The position numbers and the translations under genes are program-made. A stretch of DNA of 64,000 bases from Rhodobacter sp. (lineage in GTDB: Bacteria; Pseudomonadota; Alphaproteobacteria; Rhodobacterales; Rhodobacteraceae), in contig JASJDP010000009.1 of assembly GCA_030065095.1 (NCBI GenBank), forward strand, positions 25,782-89,781, in the 5' to 3' direction. This document shows positions 46,361 through 55,105 of this stretch, piece after piece (the stretch's first letter is position 1; each line of letters starts with the position of its first letter). The notes beneath the pieces are model-generated. The model made no database searches. It saw only the letters and a list, made by a program, of their open reading frames with translations, and was not told where the DNA came from.

Positions 46361-47758
46361 ATGAAAAAGCCACTGGCCTGCATTTTGCTATCATCGATTG
46401 GATTGCCAGCCGCCGCACAGCAAAGCGATGATGACTGTGCGGCATTGAGACAAGTGGTCCTCGCAGGCGCTCATGTCACGTCTTCACGTGTCGTACCGGC
46501 GTCGGACACGTTGCCGTCCTACTGTGAAATCCGCGCGACGGCGTTGCCCGCCATTTCCATCGAGGCAAGGCTCCCAATGGAGGGATGGAATGGCAAGTTT
46601 TACCAGGCGGGCTGCGGCGGATTTTGCGGCGTTCTGGGACGCGCAGATGCAGGTGCAAGCTGGATCAACGCCATGCGCCTCGGGCTTGAGCGCGGTTACG
46701 CCACGGCAACATCGGACAGTGGCCACCACGGCCTGTCTGTGGTTGATGCAGGGTGGGCCTATAACAACCCCCATGCAGAACGGGATTGGGGCTGGCGCTC
46801 GATTGGCGAGACAAACCGCGTCGCCAACGCGATGATCGAAGCCTTTTACAACAGCGCCTCACAGCAGTCGATTTTCCAGGGCTGCTCGACCGGCGGACGT
46901 ATGGCCCACGTTGCTTCACTCCGCTATCCGGAGATGTTTGACGGGATCATCTCGGGTGCGCCGGCAATGGATTATCCGGGCCTTGTCGCAACAAAGATGT
47001 CCTGGCTTGTGCAAGCCAATACCGCGTCTGACGGATCGCAGATCCTTGGCCCGGATGAGGCGGCGATCATCGGTCAGGCGGTTATCGAGCAATGCGATGC
47101 CATAGATGGGTCCGAGGATGGTACAATTGCCGATCCGCGCCAATGCGATATTCGCTATGATGGGCTCGGACTGACAAACCAGCAGCTCGATACGCTTGGG
47201 AAATGGCGGGAAGGACCACGCAACGCTGCGGGTGATCAGCTTTATCCTGGCGGCATCCCCGAAGGCTCCGAGCCGTTCTGGTGGCTTTGGCTGACCGGGA
47301 ATGCTGACGGCGGAGGAAAGCTTGTGCCCGCGTTCGCCGGTGGTTTCGGAAGTTACATGGCTTTCGACGTGGATCCTGGCCCGAATTGGACGCCCATGGA
47401 GTTCGATTTCGAGACCGACCCGGCCCGCATGAGCCTTTCTGCCGCCGCCTACAATGGCGACAATCCGGACATCGCGGCGTTTCGTGAAGCGGGTGGAAAG
47501 ATGATTGTCTTCCACGGCTGGGCCAACGCGATCGTGACGCCTTACAAGACGGTGGAATGGTATGAACAGGCCAGCGAAACCGCAGGCGGGGAAGAGACGC
47601 TAAAGGAAAATGTGGCTCTGTTCATGGTCCCGGGATTGGATCATTGCGGTATCCTGCCTGGGCCAGGCGGAATAAACGCCGCCGCGCTGGATCCGCTGAC
47701 ACCTCTTGAGGCATGGCTCAACGAAGGGGTGATACCCCAGTCGATCATGGCAGAGTGA
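46361..47758 (+). CDS. Tannase/feruloyl-esterase family protein with Asn at the catalytic Asp position
   Basis: A 465-residue secreted protein. ATG 46361 follows GGAGGAG and opens a signal peptide (KKPLACILLSSIGLPAAAQ); a long in-frame extension upstream belongs to the integrase remnant. The family's CS-D-HC signature is partly met: Cys175-Ser176 in FQGCSTGGRM and His428-Cys429 in GLDHCG, with the Ca-binding loop CDAIDGSEDGTIADPRQC. The acidic residue expected in HGxAD is Asn389 (FHGWANAIVTP). It may be inactive or use another acid. Likely target: plant phenolic or other carboxylic esters. Base composition is lower in GC than the flanking core genes. Confidence 0.86.
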   Translation: MKKPLACILLSSIGLPAAAQQSDDDCAALRQVVLAGAHVTSSRVVPASDTLPSYCEIRATALPAISIEARLPMEGWNGKFYQAGCGGFCGVLGRADAGASWINAMRLGLERGYATATSDSGHHGLSVVDAGWAYNNPHAERDWGWRSIGETNRVANAMIEAFYNSASQQSIFQGCSTGGRMAHVASLRYPEMFDGIISGAPAMDYPGLVATKMSWLVQANTASDGSQILGPDEAAIIGQAVIEQCDAIDGSEDGTIADPRQCDIRYDGLGLTNQQLDTLGKWREGPRNAAGDQLYPGGIPEGSEPFWWLWLTGNADGGGKLVPAFAGGFGSYMAFDVDPGPNWTPMEFDFETDPARMSLSAAAYNGDNPDIAAFREAGGKMIVFHGWANAIVTPYKTVEWYEQASETAGGEETLKENVALFMVPGLDHCGILPGPGGINAAALDPLTPLEAWLNEGVIPQSIMAE

Positions 47759-47843
47759 CGCATGAGTTCTGCTGTGGCATCGGGTTGCCAGAGAGAAAAA
47801 AGACGGACCAAGGTCAATTGACGTCGGATCTTCATCGTCCAAT

Positions 47844-47879
47844 GGCACCTGCATTCAAAATGCGGGTGCCGCGTTTTTT
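47844..47879 (+). terminator. Rho-independent terminator after the tannase-like gene
   Basis: GGCACCTGCATT and AATGCGGGTGCC form a 12-bp stem (one G-U) with a CAAA loop, followed by GCGTTTTTT. It lies 86 bases past the stop codon of the tannase-like gene. Confidence 0.88.
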
Positions 47880-48390
47880 CGACTGACCGACTGGCGAATG
47901 CGACCCGGAAATTTTCAGATTTGATCGAAATCACTTCGACCGCTTCTGGCTGATTTCGTTGAAAAGTCGCTATAGAACTTGGGATCAGCTCTGCACTTGA
48001 GCTGCTTTCCGGGCCTCCTTCAGGCCGGGATTGGGTGAAGCGCTCACCAGAAGAAGAAAGCGCATGCAAACGTCGCGCAATCCGTAAACAGGGGCGGCGG
48101 CGAACTCGCATCACCGCTCACCGAGAATGAGTCCAGAGCAGTGGGATTCTCGATATGCGGAGGGCGGCTAGAGCAAATCAGCGACCAAAACGAACCTCCG
48201 GCCCGGCCAAGCGAGCAAGTATTCAAGGCCCTGTCCGGACCTTCGTCACAGGCAGCCGACTCTGCATTGCGGCCGCTCATAGCGGACGCTCATCGATCTT
48301 GCAGCATGGGGCGGTTGAATTAGGTCAACTTGGCGGGACAATCCTGCCGTTCATCGGCAATACTCGAACCCCGGGGCCCGGTTTCACGGC
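47880..48390. other. Gene-poor gap with a possible insertion-sequence scar
   Basis: Some 510 bases without a credible gene. CTGATTTCGTTGAAAAGTCG near 47950 resembles the left end of the IS1182-like element at the window's end (CCGATTTTGTTGAAAAAGGT). Short frames here have no recognised product. Probably eroded mobile-element DNA. Confidence 0.35.
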
Positions 48391-49446
48391 CTAACCAGCG
48401 AGTTTACGCATAAGCGTCTCTATCGGCCCGCGTTTGAAGACTTTTGACCATAGGAAAGCATAGATGGTGGCTACCAGGCAGAACACCAGTGACGCCACAA
48501 CAGCCTGATTGATGGTTTGACCTCCGAGCATACCCAAGGCTTCCAGCGTGCCCATTCCGATCAGGATATGCGCGATATAAAGCGTCAGCGTCTGTCGTCC
48601 GGCGGGCGCAAGAACATCCAAAACGCCGAAGCGCTTCAAGTTGTCCTCAACCAACAGACACACACCGACAACGATGCAAGCCGCTCCGATCCCCGCAAGA
48701 AAATAGAGCGGCATCGGTGGCACGGGGTCGGTCGTTGCGAGCACCGCCAATTCCGGGTCAATCGATACGAACAATCCCATGAGGGAGCCGCTTATCAACT
48801 CTGCCACGATCAGCGCGACGGCCCCACCGACAAGAAGCATCAGTTGGGTACGCCGCCCCGCGAGCGACTGTCGGCTCAGCACCATGCCGAAGAGCAAAAA
48901 CCCAAGCCAAGGGATTACCGGATGCCAGCCATTGAAGAACAGGTTGCGAACAAATCCGAAGGGTGTCCAGAAACCCGAATAGGTGTAATCGTTCCAGTTC
49001 CAGCCTGCGTCGTAATTCAGTGTCAGGATCATGCCGACAAAGGCGAGGTTCAGAGCCAGAACGATCCCGACAAGCGCACCGCTCCCGAGCGGCAACAGGA
49101 ACACGCCAAACAAGAAATAGAAGGCGTAATAGTGCAGAATATCGGCGTCAAAAATTGTCATGTTCAACAGGCCAATGATCAGCAAGAAGAGCGCGCGTTT
49201 GATCGTGACCCAAACCGTCTGATCCAATCCCTTACGCCCCGCCAGACCCAACCCGATCCCGGCAAGCACCACAAATGTTGCTGCGGCGCGCCCCTCCAGA
49301 GCCGATGTCAACGCACCCAACAGCCCTTCGCCGCCTTCCGCGCCCATCACGATCTTGAAGTTGACAATGACCATCCCGACAAAGGCGACGTAACGCGCCA
49401 GATCGAGACCTTCGAGCCGGATGCTACTATTTGGTTTGTGCGGCAC
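48391..49446 (-). CDS. DUF418-like multi-spanning membrane protein
   Basis: A 351-residue inner-membrane protein with about nine to ten hydrophobic helices. The N-terminal RLEGLDLARYVAFVGMVIVN and the C-terminal RQTLTLYIAHILIGMGTLEA are features of DUF418 and the related HGSNAT/acyltransferase-3-like membrane families, which are thought to acylate surface sugars or other exported molecules. The substrate is unknown. No glycan genes lie near it. GC content is modest compared with the core genes and it sits in the region after the tRNA-Ser. Confidence 0.72.
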   Translation of the reverse strand: MPHKPNSSIRLEGLDLARYVAFVGMVIVNFKIVMGAEGGEGLLGALTSALEGRAAATFVVLAGIGLGLAGRKGLDQTVWVTIKRALFLLIIGLLNMTIFDADILHYYAFYFLFGVFLLPLGSGALVGIVLALNLAFVGMILTLNYDAGWNWNDYTYSGFWTPFGFVRNLFFNGWHPVIPWLGFLLFGMVLSRQSLAGRRTQLMLLVGGAVALIVAELISGSLMGLFVSIDPELAVLATTDPVPPMPLYFLAGIGAACIVVGVCLLVEDNLKRFGVLDVLAPAGRQTLTLYIAHILIGMGTLEALGMLGGQTINQAVVASLVFCLVATIYAFLWSKVFKRGPIETLMRKLAG

Positions 49447-50191
49447 GTGAACTGTCCATTTTGATTGTCATCCCCCTACGGCCAAGCGGTGTTTAAAGCG
49501 AGCACATTTAGTGCCAGCGCAACGATGGCTGGTCACAAGACCAGCCGTCCGTCACCTGTGCATTATTCGGCGATACGCGCTCCGACCGGCCATGCGGTAT
49601 CGCGGAGATACGCATCATATCGCGCCTCGTCTGATTGTCGGTCGCGGCCCACAACGGTCACTCGACCCGGGGCGTCGATGTTGCATCGCGGCCCGTCATT
49701 CCGGATATCTATCGACCTTTCTACATTCATAACTCGCTAGGATCGGCTCGGCGGACAGAGGAGGCCGATGCGGGCGCGGCGAGACTCGAGGATGGGTGCA
49801 GCCGCAGCAGCCAAATACCACAAGAGCTAACTCGGTACTGTCGCATACTTCACCAGACCGGTCGTTCAGCCTGACTTCCGACGGCCGGACCAGAAGCTGG
49901 CATTCACTACACGGTGGACGAAGCCAGGCAGTGAGGGGCGCAGCCTAGGCGGTTACCGGTTGTCTGGCTATTCCTCGCCCAACGCTGCCGCTGGGTGGAT
50001 TGGCACGCCATCTCGGTTTCCCACAGGAACGCGTCGTTTTTTCCTTCGCTAACACTGGCGCGCCGCGTCCGGCTGGAACGGAAGCCCACCGGCCGGATTT
50101 CTTGAAGGCGTTCGAATTCAAGATACCTCGACTCGGTGAGTGAGGTTGCAACGCCTGGCTCGATGTTCATGGACCAACGAGGGAGATTCTC
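49447..50191. other. Gene-free gap in the accessory region
   Basis: 745 bases with short, unrecognised frames on both strands. The only clear signal is the ribosome site AGGGAGA just before the next gene at 50192. No repeat, RNA gene or terminator was identified. Likely decayed island DNA plus the promoter of the formamidase-family gene. Confidence 0.45.
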
Positions 50192-51445
50192 ATGACAACT
50201 GCAAATCTGCGGTTGGTCAGCTGCTGCCTGGCCGCGCTTGCCGCACCGGCGATGGCCGATACCACCGATGTCACGTGGAAGACCGAGGTCATCGTCGCCA
50301 AGGAGGGCGCGTTTTGCTCTGACGATGCGAACTGCTTCAACCGCTACCATCCGGACATTCCGGCCGTCGCGACCGCGTCACCCGGCGATTTCATCGTCTT
50401 CGAGACACGCGACGCATTGGACAGCGACCTGACCCTCGATTCCAATGCCGACGATGTTGCCGCGTTGGATTTGTCTGGCGTCCATCCAATGACCGGCCCG
50501 GTGTCGATCGAAGGCGCAGAGCGTGGCGACGTTCTTGCCGTGACCGTCGTCGACATCGCTCCGGACGAGTTCGGCTATACTGTGATCGTGCCGGGCTTCG
50601 GGTTCCTGCGTGACGAATTCACCGAGCCTTTCTTCGTAGGTTGGAAGCAGACGCGCACCCATGCGGTCTCTGACGCGATGCCGGGCATCGCCATCCCCTA
50701 CGAGGCCTTCACAGGCTCGATCGGCACCATGCCGGGCGCACCGGAGATCGAAGCCTGGCTGGCGCGAGAGACCGAACTCGCCGCCGTGGGCGGCGTAGCC
50801 TTGCCGCCAGAGCCCACCGGCGCGCACCCGGCGGCGATTTGCGGCGCCGGCGGCACTCAAACCGACCGCTGCCTGCGAACAATTCCTCCGCGGGAGAACG
50901 GTGGCAACATGGATGTGCAGCAGATGCAGGTCGGCACGACGATCCTGATCCCCTGCTTTGTCGAGGGTTGCAACCTGTTTATTGGCGACGTGCACTACGC
51001 CCAGGGCGATGGCGAGGTGTCTGGTACAGCGATCGAAACCGGCGCGGTGGTGACCGTGACGACGGAGATCCGCAAAGGCCAAGGCGAATTCATCACCAGC
51101 CCGCAAGTCGAAGGCGGAACGCAAATCAAGGACATCGAGCCGTCGGCCTTCCACCAGACGATCGGCTATCCGTTCAAGGACACCGGCTCGGTCCCGACAT
51201 ACCATACCTATCTCGAAAGCGCGGTGATCGAGGATCTGCCCCAGCTCTCGGAAGACCTGACCATGGCGGCGCGCAACGCGTTGACGCAGATGATCGACCA
51301 CATCACACGGACCTACGGGCTGACGCGGGAACAGGCGTATGTCCTGGCCTCCGTCGCAGTGGATCTGCGGGTCGGGCAGGTTGTCGACGTGCCGAACTAC
51401 ATCATCACGGCCGTCCTCAATAAGGACGTGTTCGTCGATGAATAG
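50192..51445 (+). CDS. Exported acetamidase/formamidase family protein
   Basis: A 417-residue member of the FmdA/AmdA family, hydrolysing short amides (formamide, acetamide) to ammonia and the acid. Conserved pieces are ALDLSGVHPMTGPVSIEGAE, the DVHYAQGDGEVSGTAIET motif (metal-binding His/Asp) and the C-terminal SVAVDLRVGQVVDVPNYI. Unlike cytosolic relatives it starts with a clear signal peptide (TTANLRLVSCCLAALAAPAMA) and contains extra cysteines, pointing to a periplasmic enzyme. The stop overlaps the next gene, which also encodes an exported protein. Confidence 0.86.
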   Translation: MTTANLRLVSCCLAALAAPAMADTTDVTWKTEVIVAKEGAFCSDDANCFNRYHPDIPAVATASPGDFIVFETRDALDSDLTLDSNADDVAALDLSGVHPMTGPVSIEGAERGDVLAVTVVDIAPDEFGYTVIVPGFGFLRDEFTEPFFVGWKQTRTHAVSDAMPGIAIPYEAFTGSIGTMPGAPEIEAWLARETELAAVGGVALPPEPTGAHPAAICGAGGTQTDRCLRTIPPRENGGNMDVQQMQVGTTILIPCFVEGCNLFIGDVHYAQGDGEVSGTAIETGAVVTVTTEIRKGQGEFITSPQVEGGTQIKDIEPSAFHQTIGYPFKDTGSVPTYHTYLESAVIEDLPQLSEDLTMAARNALTQMIDHITRTYGLTREQAYVLASVAVDLRVGQVVDVPNYIITAVLNKDVFVDE

Positions 51446-51941
51446 GCGGGGTTTCCTGGCCATGGCGGGGGCGGCGATTGCCGCGCCCGCCCATGCGCAC
51501 ACACCCTACGGCCAGTGGGTGGTCTATCGGCAAAAGCACCTCTTGGTCGGTTCGCATCGGGGCGATCTGCGCACCTATGCCCTGGCACAGGATGTGGTCG
51601 CCGGATTGGCGCGCGAGTTGCCCGAGGCGCAGGCGCGGGTCGCGCGCGGGCCAAGGCCGCAGCGCATCGCGTCTCTGATGGGCACGGGTCAGTTGTTCCT
51701 GGCCGTCCTTTCGGCGGACGAGGCAGGCCGGATGGCGCGATCGGAGGCACCGTTTGAGGGCTATCGCCCGACACCGGTGCATGCGCTGGCCGTGCTTGAC
51801 GGCGACTACCTGCTTTTTGCGGCACCGGAGTTTCCGGAGGATCACGGGCGGCTGGTGACGCAGGCGGTGGACCATGCCGGGTTGGGGACCGCGCCCTTTG
51901 GACTGGACCTGCACGTCGGCGCTGCGGCCTACTGGCGCTGA
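51438..51941 (+). CDS. Tat-exported hypothetical protein
   Basis: A 167-residue protein whose ATG overlaps the formamidase-family stop by 8 bp, so the two are translationally coupled. The N-terminus NRRGFLAMAGAAIAAPAHAH is a twin-arginine signal. The rest has TYALAQDVVAGLARELPEAQ and a mostly hydrophobic-core pattern loosely like a small substrate-binding domain; I do not recognise a family. It may assist the amidase or bind its product. A GC-rich hairpin follows the stop. Confidence 0.68.
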   Translation: MNRRGFLAMAGAAIAAPAHAHTPYGQWVVYRQKHLLVGSHRGDLRTYALAQDVVAGLARELPEAQARVARGPRPQRIASLMGTGQLFLAVLSADEAGRMARSEAPFEGYRPTPVHALAVLDGDYLLFAAPEFPEDHGRLVTQAVDHAGLGTAPFGLDLHVGAAAYWR

Positions 51942-51955
51942 TCGGCGGGTTTTCC

Positions 51956-51980
51956 GGGGCGGCCCCGACGGGGCCGCCTC
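51956..51980 (+). terminator. GC-rich hairpin after the Tat-protein gene
   Basis: GGCGGCCCC and GGGGCCGCC form a perfect 9-bp stem around GAC, 15 bases past the stop. There is no T-run, so it is a probable transcript-end or mRNA-stabilising hairpin rather than a textbook terminator. Confidence 0.55.
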
Positions 51981-52551
51981 AAGATATGATTGCGGCGCGT
52001 AATCCGAGCTGATTTCAACGCGCAATAGCCGCACATCATCGAATGCGAGCGATCCGGCGTGTGCTTCGGACGAGAACCGAAAAGGCGCGAAGCACGGTCT
52101 GGAATGTGCAGGAGGTGTCGGGCGAAACCCGCTCTGGGCGGACGTTCGCGTTGATTGCTCGCCCGGCGGCATGAGTTCGTGGCGTGGCAGCGTCCTCTCA
52201 CGATCCGCTCGTATCCGTTGACTGCTTCGCTGCGAGCCGCCCAGACGGCGGCTTATCCCGCCGCGCTGTAGCGAGGGTTTCAACGACACCGCTACGTGGG
52301 ATTCGCTGCGCTTGCACATTGCAGAGAATCTGTGCTTCCGCATTGGGCTCCACCCACCCGCACCACGCGCTCAACATGCGGCCACTAGGCCCGAGACCCA
52401 AAGAACAATTGGCCCAGTCCCAGGGAGCCAGACACCCGTGTCTGCTGACTTCTTGAGCAGCGGGCGTCAAAGCGTGACGCCAACGCTCGATCCAGCACGG
52501 TTCAACCACCAAATCGATATCTGAGTATTGCGGATTCTCGCAGTGTCGGCG
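51981..52551. other. Gene-free gap in the accessory region
   Basis: About 570 bases between convergent genes. Short frames on both strands show no recognisable protein. TCTGGGCGGACGTTCGCG near 52130 is reminiscent of the arms of the dispersed repeat, but no full copy is present. Confidence 0.4.
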
Positions 52552-53145
52552 TCACAGCTTCTTTTTCAGCAACAGCACGTCGCCGGTGTAGTACGGCGGT
52601 GCTGGATGCAGGCGAACGGGTTCCTTGGCGGCCAGTTCGTAGCCATGGCGTTCGTAGAGACGCACTGCGCCGGTGTTCTGGCCGTAGACCTGAATGCTCA
52701 TCACATCGAGGCCCCCGGCAGCAGCCAATCCTTCCGCCGCGTCCAGCAGCCGTGATCCGATGCCCTTGCCGCGAAAGTCGCGAAACGTCGCCAGCGCGTT
52801 GATGTACCAGGTGTCGACCGAGAGCCGTTCCAAGGCGACGAATGGCGCAATCGGGGCTGGCAGATCGCTTGGATCGTCCGCCGGTGCTTCCGTGATCGCG
52901 TAGCTCAGGACCATGCCAAGCGGCCTGCGGCCATCTTCGGCGACGAGAGCATTTGTGTAAGAAAATCCGCCGCTGGAACGCTTGGCCCGCTCGGTGCCGA
53001 CGTCCAATGGGGTCTGCCCCTCGACGCAGGCCTGCGTCCACAGCCAGTTCGGGATGCCTTCACCCGCGACGTTGATGAGTTGCGCCAAGGCGGTGGCGTC
53101 GGTTGCCGTTGCCGGGCGGATAAGTGGGGTTGCAGGAAAATTCAT
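52552..53145 (-). CDS. GNAT family N-acetyltransferase
   Basis: A 197-residue acetyltransferase. ATG 53145 begins the usual IRPATATDATALAQLIN start, and the acetyl-CoA-binding loop is FRDFRGKGIGSRLLDAAE, followed by NTGAVRLYERHGYE. Longer in-frame starts (to 53388) run through the neighbouring gene. It closes a minus-strand series with the barrel-fold protein and the homocysteine-methyltransferase-family gene. Substrate not determinable. Confidence 0.86.
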   Translation of the reverse strand: MNFPATPLIRPATATDATALAQLINVAGEGIPNWLWTQACVEGQTPLDVGTERAKRSSGGFSYTNALVAEDGRRPLGMVLSYAITEAPADDPSDLPAPIAPFVALERLSVDTWYINALATFRDFRGKGIGSRLLDAAEGLAAAGGLDVMSIQVYGQNTGAVRLYERHGYELAAKEPVRLHPAPPYYTGDVLLLKKKL

Positions 53146-53224
53146 GGTTGCTGCCCTGTCTTGTTTGGAAAAATCAATCCATGGCGGCCGGACGGTGCAT
53201 GCGCCCGGCCGCCGGATGCGTTCC

Positions 53225-53929
53225 TCATGTCGAAGGACTGGCGCTTTCGTCGAACACCGGACCGACGGGGAAACCGGAGTCCCATTCCAGAGGGTCGTCT
53301 TCGTCCAACGACGGGTGGCCATTGTCGAGTTCATCGAAGGCGGTATCCCTGGCAGCAACATCCGCGGCAGGCGGCGCGGCGTCGGCATGATCCGGCGTGC
53401 CGTCCCGCAGACGGAAAGAGACGTTGACGGTCATCCGCTCGCTGAACCCAAGCATCGTCTGGACCATGGCTCCTTCGATCCCGGCGAAGTCGCCTGTCGC
53501 GCCGGTGATCGGACGCAGGTTCTCGACGCCTGCATCGACGATCTCGGTGCCTTGCGTGATGATCGTGTCACCGTCCTCGAAGGCAAAGACCTGACGGCTG
53601 ATGACCCAAACGCCGGACGTGGCATTTGCACCTTCGCCCACGAAGTAGCCGTCGCAGGTCCAGGTGCCGAGCACGAGATCCGGGAACGCGGGGCTGCCGT
53701 CGTCGAGAACGCCGGTGGTGTCGGCCTTAAGGGTGCCTGCCGGGTAGATGTAGCCCTGGCTGATGAAGGCATTGCCGTGCGCCGGCATGCCATTTTCGTG
53801 CACCGGCGTGTCGGCCATGAAGATGCGCGTGTGGTCTTCGGCGACGTCGAAGGCCATGGGCGCGTCGGCCGCGGCGGAACCGGCAAGCGACAGGGCAAGC
53901 GCGGAGGAGGTGAGAAGTGTTCTGAACAT
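53225..53929 (-). CDS. Secreted protein resembling the allene-oxide-cyclase barrel fold
   Basis: A 234-residue exported protein with signal peptide FRTLLTSSALALSLAGSAAA. The middle part has the pattern of AOC/dirigent-type eight-stranded barrels: GTWTCDGYFVGEGANATSG, a VFAFEDGDTIITQG strand, then ITGATGDFAGIEGAMVQTML, which matches the usual ITGGTGxYxGARG segment. The last 50 residues are acidic, disordered-looking, Asp/Pro-rich. Bacterial members have no known common function. It starts 42 bp after the methyltransferase-family gene, so co-transcription is likely. Fold assignment is by motif memory. Confidence 0.65.
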   Translation of the reverse strand: MFRTLLTSSALALSLAGSAAADAPMAFDVAEDHTRIFMADTPVHENGMPAHGNAFISQGYIYPAGTLKADTTGVLDDGSPAFPDLVLGTWTCDGYFVGEGANATSGVWVISRQVFAFEDGDTIITQGTEIVDAGVENLRPITGATGDFAGIEGAMVQTMLGFSERMTVNVSFRLRDGTPDHADAAPPAADVAARDTAFDELDNGHPSLDEDDPLEWDSGFPVGPVFDESASPST

Positions 53930-53971
53930 GGGAATGTCCTTTCAGATTAGAGAGTTGGAGTTGGAGGGACG

Positions 53972-54916
53972 TCAGGCAGCGGACCGGGCGGGGTCGTGCC
54001 CGGCAATGCAGCCCACATGCCGGTGATCGGTGCCACAGCAGCCGCCGATCACGCGGATGTTCGGAAGGCGCGTCAAAAGCGCGGCGTTCAATTGACCCAG
54101 CTCGACCGGATCGCCGGCGTCAAGCTCGTCGGCCTCGTCAAGCTCGGCATGGCTCATCCGGGACGCGTTCGAGCGAATGCCGCCGATGCGCAGGGTCCAG
54201 GCGGCGCTTGTGTCCAGCACATGCCCGAAATGATCCGGATGGGCACAGTTGATCATGTAATAGATCGGACCGTTCCCGGTCGCCGCATCCACCTCGGCAA
54301 TTGCCTCGCCAAGCGGCTGTCCGGACGGCAAACGCCCGTCGGTCTCAAGCGTAAAGGCGATCGCCACCGGAACGTCGATTTCCTGAGCGGCCCGAACGAT
54401 GCCAATGGCTTCGCCCGCATGGGTCAGCGTCATGGCGCTGATCAGGTCGACGCCGGCCTTGCCGAGCGCATGGACCTGCGGCGCATGGATCAGCAATGCA
54501 TCCTGTGGGGCAAGCTGGGTGTCCGGCGCATAGGCATCCCCCGCGGGCCCGACGAGGCCGTTGATCAGGATCGGCATATCGTCGGACTCAAGACGGTCTC
54601 GTATCGCGGACACGAAGGCGACGGCGCGCGTGTTGGTGTCGATCACGTCGCGCACGGTCTGGCCCAGCGGCCCGGCCCATGCGGCTCCCGCGCGCCAGGT
54701 CGGTGCATCCATCACGAAACCGCGCCCGTTTTTCCGCGCGATACTGATGAAGCGTTCGAAATAGGCCGTCAGATCGGCGCGGCCCTGTTCGCTGTCCAGC
54801 AGGACGGCGGCGGAAAAACAGGGCAGATCATAGCCCTTGTCGAAGATCATGAACGTCTCAAGCCCTCCATCGGAGAGGAAGAAGCGCCTGGTGTCGGTAA
54901 GCTGTTGAATTCGCAT
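53972..54916 (-). CDS. Homocysteine S-methyltransferase family protein
   Basis: A 314-residue TIM-barrel methyltransferase. The zinc-binding cysteines are the Cys in YYMINCAHPDHF and the pair in GGCCGTDHRH. N-terminal LSDGGLETFMIFD matches the family start. Such enzymes move a methyl from S-methylmethionine, betaine or similar donors to homocysteine (or, in some, another thiol). It is the first gene of the operon divergent from TetR at 55106, so that regulator probably controls it. Donor unknown; the MttB-like cluster lies far away at 28-35 kb. Confidence 0.88.
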   Translation of the reverse strand: MRIQQLTDTRRFFLSDGGLETFMIFDKGYDLPCFSAAVLLDSEQGRADLTAYFERFISIARKNGRGFVMDAPTWRAGAAWAGPLGQTVRDVIDTNTRAVAFVSAIRDRLESDDMPILINGLVGPAGDAYAPDTQLAPQDALLIHAPQVHALGKAGVDLISAMTLTHAGEAIGIVRAAQEIDVPVAIAFTLETDGRLPSGQPLGEAIAEVDAATGNGPIYYMINCAHPDHFGHVLDTSAAWTLRIGGIRSNASRMSHAELDEADELDAGDPVELGQLNAALLTRLPNIRVIGGCCGTDHRHVGCIAGHDPARSAA

Positions 54917-55105
54917 CGAAGCTGTCCTTGTCGGTTGATGCGAAGGGCCTAGCCCGATCCCGGCCTCGGCAGATAGTTGCCGCGTGGTTCGGTTGAGATG
55001 AATCGATTTCCGTATTATTTTCAGAGGCTAAGGCGATGCCAGTCCGGCCGCCTTCTGGGAAATGCGGGGTTAACTGGACTCGCGGTACAGTGGAAGAGGC
55101 GGATC
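54917..55105. promoter_or_regulatory. Divergent promoter region between the methyltransferase operon and tetR
   Basis: A 189-base gap between divergent genes, the usual place for a TetR operator. AT-rich stretch around 54998-55022 (GAATCGATTTCCGTATTATTTT) likely carries promoter elements. No convincing palindrome was seen, so an operator is inferred from gene order. Confidence 0.45.

Noticed and set aside
48517..49464. Plus-strand frame opposite the DUF418-like gene
   Set aside because: The product is extremely rich in Gln, Arg, Asp and His, typical of an antisense reading of a membrane-protein gene.
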